From Streptomyces sp. RFCAC02 (GTDB taxonomy: Bacteria > Actinomycetota > Actinomycetes > Streptomycetales > Streptomycetaceae), in assembly GCF_004193175.1 (NCBI RefSeq), contig NZ_SAUH01000001.1, positions 186,001 to 250,000 of the forward strand: a DNA stretch of 64,000 nucleotides, written 5' to 3'. A program made the position numbers and the translations under genes. Under the pieces are notes generated by a model that saw nothing but the letters and a program-made list of their open reading frames with translations, searched no databases and was not told where the DNA came from. Every line of letters begins with the position of its first letter. Within the stretch, counting starts at the first letter, position 1. Positions 52,802 through 62,242 of this stretch are shown here, in pieces.

Positions 52802-55800
52802 TCAACTGCGGTCGAACGCGACACCGCCGTTGTCCCTGATCATCTGGTTGAGGAGCATCTGGCTCTGGCCGTTCAGGAACCGCCCGTCGCCCGTCTGATT
52901 GGTGAACCAGGGGACGGAGTACGTCACCTGGAGGTCGTCCCGCAGCGGCACGTTGCTCAGCATGGGCTGGCAGATGTCGGGGCAGATCTGCCGCTCGCTG
53001 TACAGATGGGTGATCCGGTCGGGGCTGATGCCGAGTTCCTGCAGTTGGTCGAGGATGTGGTGCTCGGAGTGGTACCCGCCGCCCTGGCTGAACCCGATGA
53101 TCAGGTCGTCGTGCCCCTCGACCCGTGCCACGGCGACGTTGCGGTCGGCGGAGAACGTCCACCTGCCGTGCGCGTCGAAGCGTGCCTGGAAGGCGGCGGA
53201 GGAGAGCGGGTCCCGGTTGTAGTCGACCCGCGTCCCCACCAGGCAGGGTGCGAGGCCGAGCGGGTCCGCCCAGGTCAACGGGTTGTCGACATAGCGGTAG
53301 TTGTTGGGGGCGGGCTCCAGGCCCAGCGGATCGGGGGTGAGGTAGCCGGCGGTCTCCGGCTCGTAGTACCGCTCGACGTTGTAGTGGAGGCCGGTCTCGG
53401 CGTCGAAGTACTGGCCGGGGAAGCGCAGCGGGCAGTCCGGACCCCCGGCCGGCGGCGCGTCGAGCGGAAGGCCCCACAGGGTGGCCCGGCGCCGCCAGGC
53501 GATCGTCCCGTCCTCGCCGACGAGTTCGGCGGGGCTGCCGACCAGGTCCGTGACGATGGCGTGGAACCGCTCGTCGACCTCCCGCTGGGACATGCCGGGG
53601 TCGACGGTGCGCACCGTCTGGGCGATGGGTGTGTGGGTGCCGGCGCGGAAATCCCAGGTCCTCGACGTCCGTTCCGGCGCGTCGGAGCGCGCGTGCGTCT
53701 CCTCGACCAGCCGCATCCCGTCCCAGGTGAAGTCCGTGCGCTCCGCGACGGCACCGTCCGCCGTCAGCCGTTCCTTGGCGACCCGGCGTCCGAACGGGTC
53801 GTACGCGTACCGCCAGCGGCTCCCGTCCGGGGTGACCACCTCGCTGAGACGGTCGCGGGCGTCCCAGACGTAACGCCAGACGCGGGAGCCGCCGGACAGC
53901 AGCTTGCGGATCCTGCGCACGACCCGGCCGGAGGCGTCGTGCTCGTAGCGCGTGCCCCGGCGCCCGAGGACGCGGGTCCCCGCGTGCGTCAGCTCGTCCT
54001 CGACCACGGCCGCCCTCTGGTCCGCGCCACCGGCCGACGGGTAGGTCGCCCGGCTCAGGTTGCCGTGCTCGTCGTACGCGTACGTCTCGGACCAGTCGGC
54101 GGCGGACACCGTGGTGACCCGGCCATGGGCGTCGAGGCCGAACCGCCGGGTACCGGAGACCGGTTCCGACACGGCGGTGACACGGCTGCCCGCGTCGTAG
54201 GTGTAGCCGCGGCGCTGCACCGTCCCGGTCGTGTCGCCCCGTACGGAGAGGGCCTGGGCCAGCAGCCGGTGGTTGGCGTCCCACTCGTGCGTGAGGACCG
54301 CCGCACCGCCCAGCCGGCGTTCCACCTCACGGCCCGCCGCGTCGTGCGCGAAGGCCATGCGGTGCCCGGCGATGTCCGCGACGACCGGCTGGCTGTTCGC
54401 GTCGTACGACCACGCGCTGCGCACCCCGGCCGGCGTCACCCGGCTCGTCCTGCGCCCCTTCGGGTCGTAGGTGAACGCCAGCGGGCGCCCGTTGCACGTC
54501 TCCGCCAGGACCCGGCCCAGGGCGTCCCGCTCGTAACGGATGTCGGCGGCCTCGTTGGCCGCCCGCTCCAGCAGACCGGTCGGCGCGTACGCGTAGGTGG
54601 TCACCGACCCGCCCGCGCGCTGCTCGACGAGCTTGCCGAGGGCGTCCCGCACATAGTGCACCGACCTGCCGTCGGCGCCGACGCGTTCGGTCAACTGCCC
54701 GGCGGCGTCGTACCGGTACTCGACCGTACGGCCGTTGAAGTCCGTCTCGGCCACCGGGCGCCCGGCGGCGTCGTAGGAATAGGTCCAGGTGAGCCCTGCC
54801 GAGTTCCGGACCGAGACCAGGCGGAGTTCGGTGTCGTGGCGGAAGTCCAGCCTGCTGCCGTCCGGCAGGGTCCTGGACGCCTGCTGGGCGAAGTGCGTGT
54901 ACGTGCAGCGGGTGACCGCGCCGGTGGGAGAGCGGTGTTCGACGAGGTTGTTCTCGGCGTCGTAGGTGAAGAGGTCGGTCGAGCCATCGGGCAGGGTGCG
55001 GGAGGCCAGCCGCCCTCGGGGGTCCACGTCATCGTCGTCGTCCCGCCCAGGGCGTCGGTCATCGCGGTGATCCGGCCGTACTCGTCCCGCGTGAGTGCCG
55101 TCGTCCCGCCGAGGGCGTCGACGGTGGCGGTGGTCCGGCCGGCGCTGTCGCCGGCCAGGGTGCGCGTGAACCCCAGGGGGTCCTCGATCTCCCGGAGTGC
55201 GCCGAGCGGGCCGTACCGGTACGTCGTGGTGGCGCCGAGGGGGTCCGTGGACGAGGTCAGGTGCTCCCGCGCGTCGTAGGTGTGACGCCAGCGGACGCCG
55301 CCGGGCTGGACGATCGTGACCGGCAGCCGTCCGCCGTCGTACGCGAGCGTCGTGCGCTCGCCGTCGGGCCGGGTGACGCTCGTCGGATTGCCCTCGGCGT
55401 CGTAGGTGTACCGGGTGGTGCGGCCGAGCGGATCGGTGATGCCGAGGAGCCGGTCGTAGCGGTCCCAGGTCCGCAGCGTGCGGTGGCCCAGGGGGTCGGT
55501 CTCGGTCACCAGCCGGTAGCAGTCGTCGAACTCGAAGACGCTGGTGTGCCCGAGCGAGTCGGTGAGCACGGTGCGGCCGGCTTCCGTGTCGTACGTCATC
55601 CGGCTGTCGAGGACCCCGTCGGCCCCCTCGGTCGCCACGCAGCGGTCGGCGTCGTCGTAGACGTACCGGTACCAGGTGCCGTTGCGGTCCTCCCAGCCGG
55701 TGATGCGGTGGCGTGCGTCGTAACGCAGCCGCAGCGGTGTGCGGGACGCGCCGTAGTCCTCGGTGAGGTCGCCGTTCGCGTCGTAGCCGTAGCGCGCGAG

Positions 55801-57390
55801 CACCGGGCGGTCGGGGTGGCTCAGCAGGCGGAGTTCGGTGACGCGATGGCCCGCCGTGGTGACGCCGATGTGGTACCCGCCGTCGTGGACGATGTCGGTG
55901 GGGTCGCCCGCCGCGTCGTGGGAGATGGTGAACCGGTTGCCGTCCGGGTCGTGCACGGCGGTCAGCGGCAGCTCGTCCACGGGGCGGCCCGGTACCGGCC
56001 GGAAGCACAGGGTCCGGCGTGACTCGCGCTGGTGCACCGACAGTTCGGATCCGGGCTCGCCGTCCCAGGTCAGGCTCCACCGCGGTCCCTCGACGGGCAT
56101 CACCGGCTCGCCGGGCAGCGGCCTCGGGTAGTGGAGGACCATGCCGTCCTCGGCGATGAGCTGTACGCCGTGTTCCTCCAGGCGGAGCCGCTGGTCGAGG
56201 GTCGACGCCCATGACGGGCCGAAGCACCGGCCGGTCGTCACGGTGGTGCGGTGGTGCCGTTCGATGACGACCGGCAGGGTGCCGGGCAGTTCCACGTCGG
56301 TGGCGGACATGACCATCTCGCCCGTGGCCATGTCGATGGGGTCGGTGCGCGTGACCAGGCCCCTGATGTTGCGCCCCAGGCCGCGTATCGACTGCCCCAG
56401 GCCGCGCAGACCGGCAGAGATGCCTCGGAGCCCCGTGGACGCGAGGCCACGGAGTCCCTTGGCGAGGCCGCCGAGGGTGGTGAGGCCCTTCATCCCGGGA
56501 ATACAGTCGAGAAGCGCGAAGCCGACGTCCCACAGGGACGCTTCGCCGTTCGCGTATTTGATGAGGGTGTCGGCGAGGACGACGAGGGCGGCGGCGAGGA
56601 CGACCCACGCGAGGGGGCCGCCGATGATCATCACGACGATACCCAGGACGGCGACGATGACCTTGCAGACATCGACGATCGTGTCCCAGTTCTCGGTCAC
56701 CCAGTGGATCGCGTCTTCCCACCACTTGCGGTTCTGGATACCGGCGTCGGACGCCTCGTCGATGTCACGCGCCGCTTCGCGGGCGGCGTCCTCCCGCATC
56801 TCCCGCGCCTGCTCGGCCAACTGGCGGGCGGCGTCGAGGCGGCCCTGCGCGTCGTCCACCCGCCCCTGAGCCGACTCCTGCGCCTGCTGCGCCGCCTGCC
56901 GGTCACGCGTCGCGGCACGGACCTCCGAGTCGTCCGGCGGCTGCGCACCCTCGCCCTCGCGCTCCAGACGGTCGGCCTCGTCCCCGGCGCGCGACACCCA
57001 ATCCTGCGCATCACCCAGGGCGTTCTGCGCGGCCGTGAGATCCGCCTGCGCGGCGATCGCCCGCTCCAGCGCACGATCCGCGTCCCCCTGCGCGGTCTCC
57101 AGCTTCGGCCAATACGTCTGCAGCGCCTGCGCACATAGGTCGTAGCTGTCCTGGAGCTTGGTCAGATTCTCCGGGACACCGTCGAACTCGTCCCGGAACG
57201 CATCGGCCGACAACCCCGACCAGTCCTGGACGGCGCTGTCCCCGGCAAGCCCCCGGATCTTCCCCAGCGCCTCGCCCACGTCGTCCGCGAACGTCTGCAA
57301 CTCGTCCGCCAGCGTCCGGACCTCGTCCGGATTCCCCGGAGTCGGATCCGACTCCATTCCCACCGGAGACCAATCAGACGCACGAACCAT
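52802..57390 (-). CDS. Rhs/YD-repeat polymorphic toxin with C-terminal deaminase-like domain, apparently frameshifted
   Basis: About 1,530 codons. The N-terminus (from ATG 57390) has a WxG100/T7SS-like helical region with DWSGLSADAFRDEF and a coiled coil, then hydrophobic VIVAVLGIVVMIIGGPLAWV. DPIDMATGEMVMSATDVELP starts a shell of more than 20 YD repeats. Phase changes near 55015 (TTTMTWTPEG into RLASRTLPDGSTD); one extra base restores it. The Rhs core ends with YLTPDPLGLEPAPNNYRYV. The ~145-residue tip contains YHSEHHILDQL (HxE) and YSERQICPDIC (Cys pair), the zinc pattern of XOO_2897-like nucleic-acid deaminases. Interbacterial toxin by family knowledge. Confidence 0.8.
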
Positions 57391-57393
57391 CGC

Positions 57394-57410
57394 CAACACC
57401 CCCCGTGTTG
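57394..57410. promoter_or_regulatory. Inverted repeat over the Rhs ribosome site
   Basis: CAACAC (57394-57399) and GTGTTG (57405-57410) flank a 5-nt C-run (G-run in mRNA) that may be the Shine-Dalgarno, ending 3 nt before the Rhs ATG. The hairpin could hide the ribosome site. Confidence 0.45.
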
Positions 57411-57441
57411 TGACGATCTTCACATGACCAACCGTCAATCG

Positions 57442-57470
57442 ACGGTAGCCGTGGGACGGACGGCAGGCAA
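57442..57470 (-). promoter_or_regulatory. Promoter of the Rhs toxin gene
   Basis: On the minus strand, TTGCCT (57470-57465), a 17-nt spacer and TACCGT (57447-57442). Predicted leader is about 45 nt and contains the inverted repeat at 57394-57410. Confidence 0.5.
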
Positions 57471-57536
57471 TCGTGCGTGCGTAGCGAAACTGTCCGCGCC
57501 ATGTCACCGGGACATGACCCGGTGACCGCGGGCGCG

Positions 57537-58334
57537 TCAGGGCAGGATCGAGTCCACGTAACCGCCGTCCACCCGCAGTGCGCCGCCCGTCGTGGCCGAG
57601 GCGAAGCCGGAGGCGAGGTAGACGACCATGTGCGCGATCTCCTCGGGCTCGATCAGCCGCTGCAGCAGGGACTGCGGCCGGTGCTCGCGCATGAACGCCC
57701 GCTGCGCCTCCTCCCACGGCAGGTCGCGGTCCACCAACTGGTACACGAAGTCCTCGACACCGCCGGTGTGCGTCGGGCCGGCCAGGACGCAGTTGACCGT
57801 GACGCCGCTGCCCGCGGCCTCCTTGGCGAAGCCGCGGCTCACGGCGAGCAGCGCCGTCTTCGTCATCCCGTAGTGGATCATCTCGGCGGGGACGACGACG
57901 GCGGAGTCGCTCGCGATGTACTGGACCCGGCCGGTGCCCCGCCGCATCATGCCGGGCAGGTAGGCGCGGGTGAGCCGGACGGCGGCGAGGACGTTCACCT
58001 CGAAGTAGCGCCGCCAGTCGTCGTCCGTGATCTCCAGGGCCGGCCGCGTGCCGAAGATCCCGAGGTTGTTGACGAGGATGTCGGTCTCGGGCAGGAGGCC
58101 GAGGAGCCGGTCGGCGCCCTCGGCCGTCGCCACGTCGGCGGCGGCTGCCACGGGCTCGGGGGCGTCGGGGGCCGCGGCGCGCAGGCGGGCCACGGCGGCC
58201 TCGACCCGGTCCGGCGTCCGGCCGTTGACCGCGACCCGGGCGCCGGAGCGGGCGAGGGCGGTGGCGATCGCGAGGCCGATGCCCTGCGTGGAACCGGTGA
58301 CGAGCGCGGTCCTGCCGGCGAGGTCGATCCGCAT
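57537..58334 (-). CDS. SDR-family oxidoreductase
   Basis: 265 aa from ATG 58334. Rossmann cofactor motif ALVTGSTQGIGLAIA, NNLG (NNAG variant), catalytic Tyr-Lys in YGMTK, and Ser in YIASDS. The ending GALRVDGGYVDSI is typical of classical SDRs. The basic residue after the first motif (NGRTPDR) suggests NADP(H). Substrate unknown. The frame remains open upstream over the YbaK gene but is not coding there. Confidence 0.92.
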   Translation of the reverse strand: MRIDLAGRTALVTGSTQGIGLAIATALARSGARVAVNGRTPDRVEAAVARLRAAAPDAPEPVAAAADVATAEGADRLLGLLPETDILVNNLGIFGTRPALEITDDDWRRYFEVNVLAAVRLTRAYLPGMMRRGTGRVQYIASDSAVVVPAEMIHYGMTKTALLAVSRGFAKEAAGSGVTVNCVLAGPTHTGGVEDFVYQLVDRDLPWEEAQRAFMREHRPQSLLQRLIEPEEIAHMVVYLASGFASATTGGALRVDGGYVDSILP

Positions 58335-58417
58335 GAGGTGCAGCCTTCCGTGCTGGGGCCGCCCTCCGTCCGGGACCGCCCGGGGGTCCCAGCCAACCAC
58401 GGCGGGCCGCGCCGGAC

Positions 58418-58972
58418 TCAGCGCGCCAGGCCCTCGATCACCCGCGCGCCCGGGATCTGCGTCAGCGCCTTGCCCGGCAGGATCAGCTTGCCGCGGCGAC
58501 GGCCGCTGCCGAGGAGGACCCAGTCCAGGTCGATCAGCGCCGCGTCCACGAACAGCGGCCACTCCGGGGGGAGGCCCACGGGGGTGATGCCGCCGTACTC
58601 CATGCCCGTCTCCCCCACGGCGACGTCATGGGGCGCGAACGACGCCTTGCGGGCGTCGAGCAGCCGGCGGACCGTGCCGTTCACGTCGAGCCGGGCGGCC
58701 GAGGGCACCAGGCAGGCGGCGAGCCGTTCACTGCCGGCCCGCTTGCCGGTCACGATGACGCAGTTGGCCGAGTACGCGGCGAGTTCGTCCCCGTAGGCGG
58801 CCACGAAGGCGGCGGTGTCGGCGACGTCGGGCTCCGTGTCGACGAAGACGATCTCCTCCGCACCGGCCGGCCCGCTCCAGGAGCGGATCGCGCCGGCCAC
58901 CGGCGGGGGCAGCAGGCCGAGGGACGCGGGTGCGGTGGCCACGGTGTCGAACCGGCCGATCGGAGCACGCAT
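58418..58972 (-). CDS. YbaK/EbsC-type aminoacyl-tRNA deacylase
   Basis: 184 aa from ATG 58972. SANCVIVTGKRAGSERLAAC, LDVNGTVRRLLDARKASFAP, VGETGMEYGGITPVGLP and the ending GSGRRRGKLILPG match the YbaK/ProX editing family that clears mischarged tRNA (Cys-tRNAPro or Ala-tRNAPro); Lys in the KRAG block is the usual active-site residue. TACCGT lies 7 nt upstream of the ATG: predicted leaderless, which supports this start over GTG 58981. Confidence 0.88.
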   Translation of the reverse strand: MRAPIGRFDTVATAPASLGLLPPPVAGAIRSWSGPAGAEEIVFVDTEPDVADTAAFVAAYGDELAAYSANCVIVTGKRAGSERLAACLVPSAARLDVNGTVRRLLDARKASFAPHDVAVGETGMEYGGITPVGLPPEWPLFVDAALIDLDWVLLGSGRRRGKLILPGKALTQIPGARVIEGLAR

Positions 58973-59006
58973 GCGCGGCACGGTAGCAGCCCCGCGGGGC
59001 GCCGGG

Positions 59007-59582
59007 TCAGCGGCTGATGCCGGGGACGGAGACGGCCATCGTCATCTCCGCCGGCTCGGCTCCGTCGTTGCGGTAGCCGTGGGGGACGTGCGACTCGAAC
59101 GCGGCGGAGGTGCCGGCCGGCACGGTGTGGTCGGCCCCGTCGAGCGTGAGGGTGATCACACCGGTGGTGACGTGCAGCAGTTCGGTGGTGCCGACCGGGT
59201 GGGGGTCGGAGTCGCTGCCCTCCCCCGGCATGAACCGCCAGTGCCACAGCTCCAGCGGCCCGGGGGCCTCGGTGCCGGCCAGCAGGAGACTGTGACTGCC
59301 CGCCTCGGTGGACCACAGCCGCACGGCCGCCTCCGGCGGGAAGAAGCGGACGGCGGGCGCCTGGTCGAAGTCGAGCAGCGTCGGGATGCTCACACCGAGC
59401 GCGTCGCCGATCTTCACGACCGTCCCGACGCTCGGGTTGGTCCTGGCCTGCTCGATCTGGACGATCATGCCGCGGCTGATGCCGGCGCGGGCCGCGAGGG
59501 CGTCCAGGGTGAGTCCGCGCTCCAGGCGCAGCCGCTTGAGGTTCCGGGCCAGCGACTGGGTCAGCTCGTCGAGATCGGTCAC
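59007..59582 (-). CDS. XRE-family regulator with cupin domain
   Basis: 191 aa. N-terminal HTH (LKRLRLERGLTLDALAARAG then ISRGMIVQIEQARTNPSVGT) followed by a cupin sensor (about residues 75-191) with DPHPVGTTELLHVTTGVITL and VPHGYRND. It is divergent from an EamA-type transporter gene and probably controls it; other members of this class regulate amino-acid or amine exporters. Ligand unknown. Confidence 0.9.
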   Translation of the reverse strand: MTDLDELTQSLARNLKRLRLERGLTLDALAARAGISRGMIVQIEQARTNPSVGTVVKIGDALGVSIPTLLDFDQAPAVRFFPPEAAVRLWSTEAGSHSLLLAGTEAPGPLELWHWRFMPGEGSDSDPHPVGTTELLHVTTGVITLTLDGADHTVPAGTSAAFESHVPHGYRNDGAEPAEMTMAVSVPGISR

Positions 59583-59620
59583 ACGGCACCTTCTTGTCGG
59601 ACGGGTCGGGGAGGAGCGGG

Positions 59621-59635
59621 ATTAATATTTTGACC
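59621..59635. promoter_or_regulatory. AT-rich control region between XRE and EamA genes
   Basis: ATTAATATTTTGACC is unusually AT-rich here. TTGACC (59630-59635) with TGGACT 17 nt later is a weak forward promoter; TATTAA on the other strand could serve the XRE gene. Operator of the XRE protein is likely in this 133-nt gap. Confidence 0.35.
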
Positions 59636-59715
59636 TATGCGGTTCACTCCAGTGGACTGTCCGCCGTCCGGCCGCCCCCGGCACCCTTCCCGACTGTACT
59701 GAACGAGGAGACACG

Positions 59716-60576
59716 ATGGTCGTCCTGGCTCTGGCCACCAGCCTCATGTGGGGACTGGCCGACTTCGGCGGCGGTCTCCTCACCCGGCGCATGCCCGCCC
59801 TGACCGTGGTCGTGGTCTCCCAGGCCCTCGCCATGGCGGTGCTCGGCGCCCTGGTGGCGGTCACCGGCGCCTGGACGGAGGCCGGGCCGCGGCTGTGGTT
59901 CGCGGTGGCGGCCGGGCTCATCGGCCCGGTGGCCATGCTCAGCTTCTACCGGGCGCTGGCCCTCGGTCCGATGGGGGTCGTGTCACCCCTCGCGGCCACG
60001 GCGGTGGCGGTGCCGGTCGGCGTCGCCCTGCTCGCGGGCGAACGGCCCGGGTGGGTGCAGTACGCGGGCATCCTCGTCGCGTTCGCCGGCGTGGTGCTGG
60101 CCGCGGGTCCCGGGCGGGGCGGTGGCACGATCCAGCGGCGCACCATGTCGTACACGCTGGTCGCCGCCCTCGGTTTCGGTGCGGTCCTCGCCCTGATCGC
60201 GGAGGCGTCGACCACGACGACCGGCCTGATCCTCGCCCTGTTCGTCCAGCGTGCCTGCAACGTCGTCGCGGGCGGCGCCGCCCTGCTCGCCGGCGCGCGG
60301 CGCGGCGGACCCGTGCTGCCCCCCGGCGGCGCACGGGTCGTCACGGCCGCGCTGCCCGCGCTCGCGTTCGTCGGACTGTCCGACGTCGCGGCGAACGCGA
60401 CGTACGCCCTGGCGGCGCGCATCGGGCCGGTGACCGTGGCCGCGGTCCTCGCCTCCCTCTACCCCGTCATCACCGCGCTCGCGGCACGCGGTGTCCTGGC
60501 GGAACGGCTCCGGCCGGTGCAGACGGCCGGGGCCGGTCTCGCGATGGCCGGGACGCTGCTGCTGGCCGCCGGCTGA
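59716..60576 (+). CDS. EamA/DMT-family transporter
   Basis: 286 aa with ten hydrophobic helices in two repeats. FGGGLLTRRMPALTVVVV and SFYRALALGPMGVVSPLAAT are conserved EamA features; the second repeat has ATYALAARIGPVTVAAVLAS. Inner-membrane exporter or importer of small metabolites. AACGAGGAG precedes the ATG. Divergent from its likely regulator. Confidence 0.92.
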   Translation: MVVLALATSLMWGLADFGGGLLTRRMPALTVVVVSQALAMAVLGALVAVTGAWTEAGPRLWFAVAAGLIGPVAMLSFYRALALGPMGVVSPLAATAVAVPVGVALLAGERPGWVQYAGILVAFAGVVLAAGPGRGGGTIQRRTMSYTLVAALGFGAVLALIAEASTTTTGLILALFVQRACNVVAGGAALLAGARRGGPVLPPGGARVVTAALPALAFVGLSDVAANATYALAARIGPVTVAAVLASLYPVITALAARGVLAERLRPVQTAGAGLAMAGTLLLAAG

Positions 60577-60596
60577 GCGGCGGCGTCCCCGGCGGC

Positions 60597-61052
60597 TCAG
60601 CCGTGGGGACGCAGGGTCCAGCGCACGGTCATCTCGCCGGTCACGGCGCCGTCCGCGCGCCGGATGGCCACCGTCACGGGGAACTCGGGCCGCCGGCCCG
60701 CGTCCAGCTCGGCCGTCACCTCGGCGGCCGGGCGGCCCAGCTCGGCGGTCGCGGTGACCGGCCCCTTGGCGACCTTCAGGAAGGAGATCTCGGCGTGCAC
60801 CGGCAGGGGCACGGCGCGGTCCATCCGGTCCCCGAACGCTGCGAGCACGACCGCGCCGCTCGCGGACTCGGCCAGGGTGAACATGGCACCGGCGTGCGGA
60901 CCGCCGAGGTGGTTGCGGTACTCGGGGAGGTCGGGCAGCCGCAGGACCGCGCGTTCGGGGCCGGTCTCCTCGTACACGAGGCCGAGGGTCCGCACCATCG
61001 GGACCAGGGACGTCAGGAGTTCACCCGGGCCGGGCCGCGTCGAATCCGCCAT
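60597..61052 (-). CDS. Hotdog-fold thioesterase (PaaI/YiiD-like)
   Basis: 151 aa. YRNHLGGPHAGAMFTLAESA is the hotdog central helix with the usual Asn/His/Gly pattern, followed by AEISFLKVAKGPVTATAEL. Probably hydrolyses acyl-CoA or acyl-carrier thioesters. TAATGT lies 6 nt upstream of the ATG (plus-strand 61059-61064): predicted leaderless. Convergent with the EamA gene. Confidence 0.85.
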   Translation of the reverse strand: MADSTRPGPGELLTSLVPMVRTLGLVYEETGPERAVLRLPDLPEYRNHLGGPHAGAMFTLAESASGAVVLAAFGDRMDRAVPLPVHAEISFLKVAKGPVTATAELGRPAAEVTAELDAGRRPEFPVTVAIRRADGAVTGEMTVRWTLRPHG

Positions 61053-61166
61053 ACCCGCACATTACCAGCGGGTAATAACACGGGGAAGGGCGCGGTTCGT
61101 CGCGAACCGGTAGCAATGCGGGCGCCGGCGGGCTCCGGGCGGGACCGCCCGCTTAAGGTCGCCTGC

Positions 61167-62234
61167 ATGAGGCCTGGAGAGCAGCCAGCGGGGGGCGGGC
61201 CCGTCCCCTCGTGGCCCAACCCGTACCAGCAGCCCGGCTACCGGCAGCCCAACCCGTACGAGGGGCCGCCCTCCGCCGAAACGCCCGCGACCCCGTACGG
61301 CGGGACGTCCGCGTACCCGCCGGCCGCGCCCCCCGGACCGCCCGTGCCCGGTCTCGGCCCGGCGGGCGGCGGTGACGACGGCGGGGACGGCGGCGGCCGG
61401 GAGGGCGGCATCGGACGGGTGGCACTCGGCATCGTGACGGGCGTGGCCGTCCTGTCCGCCGCCGTCGTCGGGGGCGTCATCGTGCTGCGGGACGGCGGGG
61501 GCGGCACCCCCTCCGCCGGCGGCACGCCGTCCCCCGGGGAGACCCCCGGCACCGACGGGGAGACCTACTCCCCGGACGGCCCGGACGACCCGCGCCGGGG
61601 CATCCTCCGGATCCCCGACCCGGTCGTCGCGCCGGACTGGCAGGTCCAGACGAGCGAGAACCGGCACAACGCCTTCGATGTGCCGCCCGACGACTGGACC
61701 ATCGGCCGCGAGGGCGTCTACGTCGGCTACGAGGACGACCGGCCCGGCGCCGAGGAGGCGGGCGATCCGCTCGTCGCCATGGCCGCCGTCGCGATCTACA
61801 AGGAAGGCTGGTGCGATGAGGCCGGCGGCGCCAGCGAACGCGCGATGGCAGGGAGCAAGGGCGGCCAGGGCGCGACCGGCACGGCCGAGGCCGCGCACAA
61901 CGAGGCCGTGAACTGGGCGCGCGCCGCCTACGACCAGCGGGAGCTGGGCACCCTCGACGTCTCGGAGGCCGAACCGTTCGAGAGCGACCACGGCATCAGC
62001 GGCCATGTGGTGCGGGCCACCGTCACCGGCGTCCCCGAGGACCCGGACAACCCCGAGCCGTGCGGCGTGACGGACGGCAAGGTCGTGGCGTTCTCCTACC
62101 TCGACCTGGACAGCAACCTCGCCACCTGGGTCGTCGTCGCGGACGCCGGTGTGCCGGACGAACTCGACGACGCCACGATCGACCGCATGCTGCACAGCCT
62201 GCGGCCCTACCCGGTCGAGGAGGAGCAGGGCTGA
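61167..62234 (+). CDS. Membrane-anchored protein with Pro-rich cytoplasmic N-terminus
   Basis: 355 aa. A Pro/Gly/Tyr-rich N-terminus (PNPYQQPGYRQPNPYEGPP), Gly/Asp linker, one helix VALGIVTGVAVLSAAVVGGV, then an extracellular domain with WTIGREGVYVGYEDDRPGAE and Cys pairs (EGWCDEAGG; EPCGVTDG). This layout is common for uncharacterised streptomycete surface proteins; no enzyme motif seen. TAAGGT is 7 nt upstream of the ATG: predicted leaderless. Confidence 0.8.
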   Translation: MRPGEQPAGGGPVPSWPNPYQQPGYRQPNPYEGPPSAETPATPYGGTSAYPPAAPPGPPVPGLGPAGGGDDGGDGGGREGGIGRVALGIVTGVAVLSAAVVGGVIVLRDGGGGTPSAGGTPSPGETPGTDGETYSPDGPDDPRRGILRIPDPVVAPDWQVQTSENRHNAFDVPPDDWTIGREGVYVGYEDDRPGAEEAGDPLVAMAAVAIYKEGWCDEAGGASERAMAGSKGGQGATGTAEAAHNEAVNWARAAYDQRELGTLDVSEAEPFESDHGISGHVVRATVTGVPEDPDNPEPCGVTDGKVVAFSYLDLDSNLATWVVVADAGVPDELDDATIDRMLHSLRPYPVEEEQG

Positions 62235-62242
62235 GCGCCGGA

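Noticed and set aside
52802..57390. YD repeats considered as a DNA repeat or CRISPR-like array
   Set aside because: Repeats are only at protein level with variable spacing; they are Rhs shell strands.
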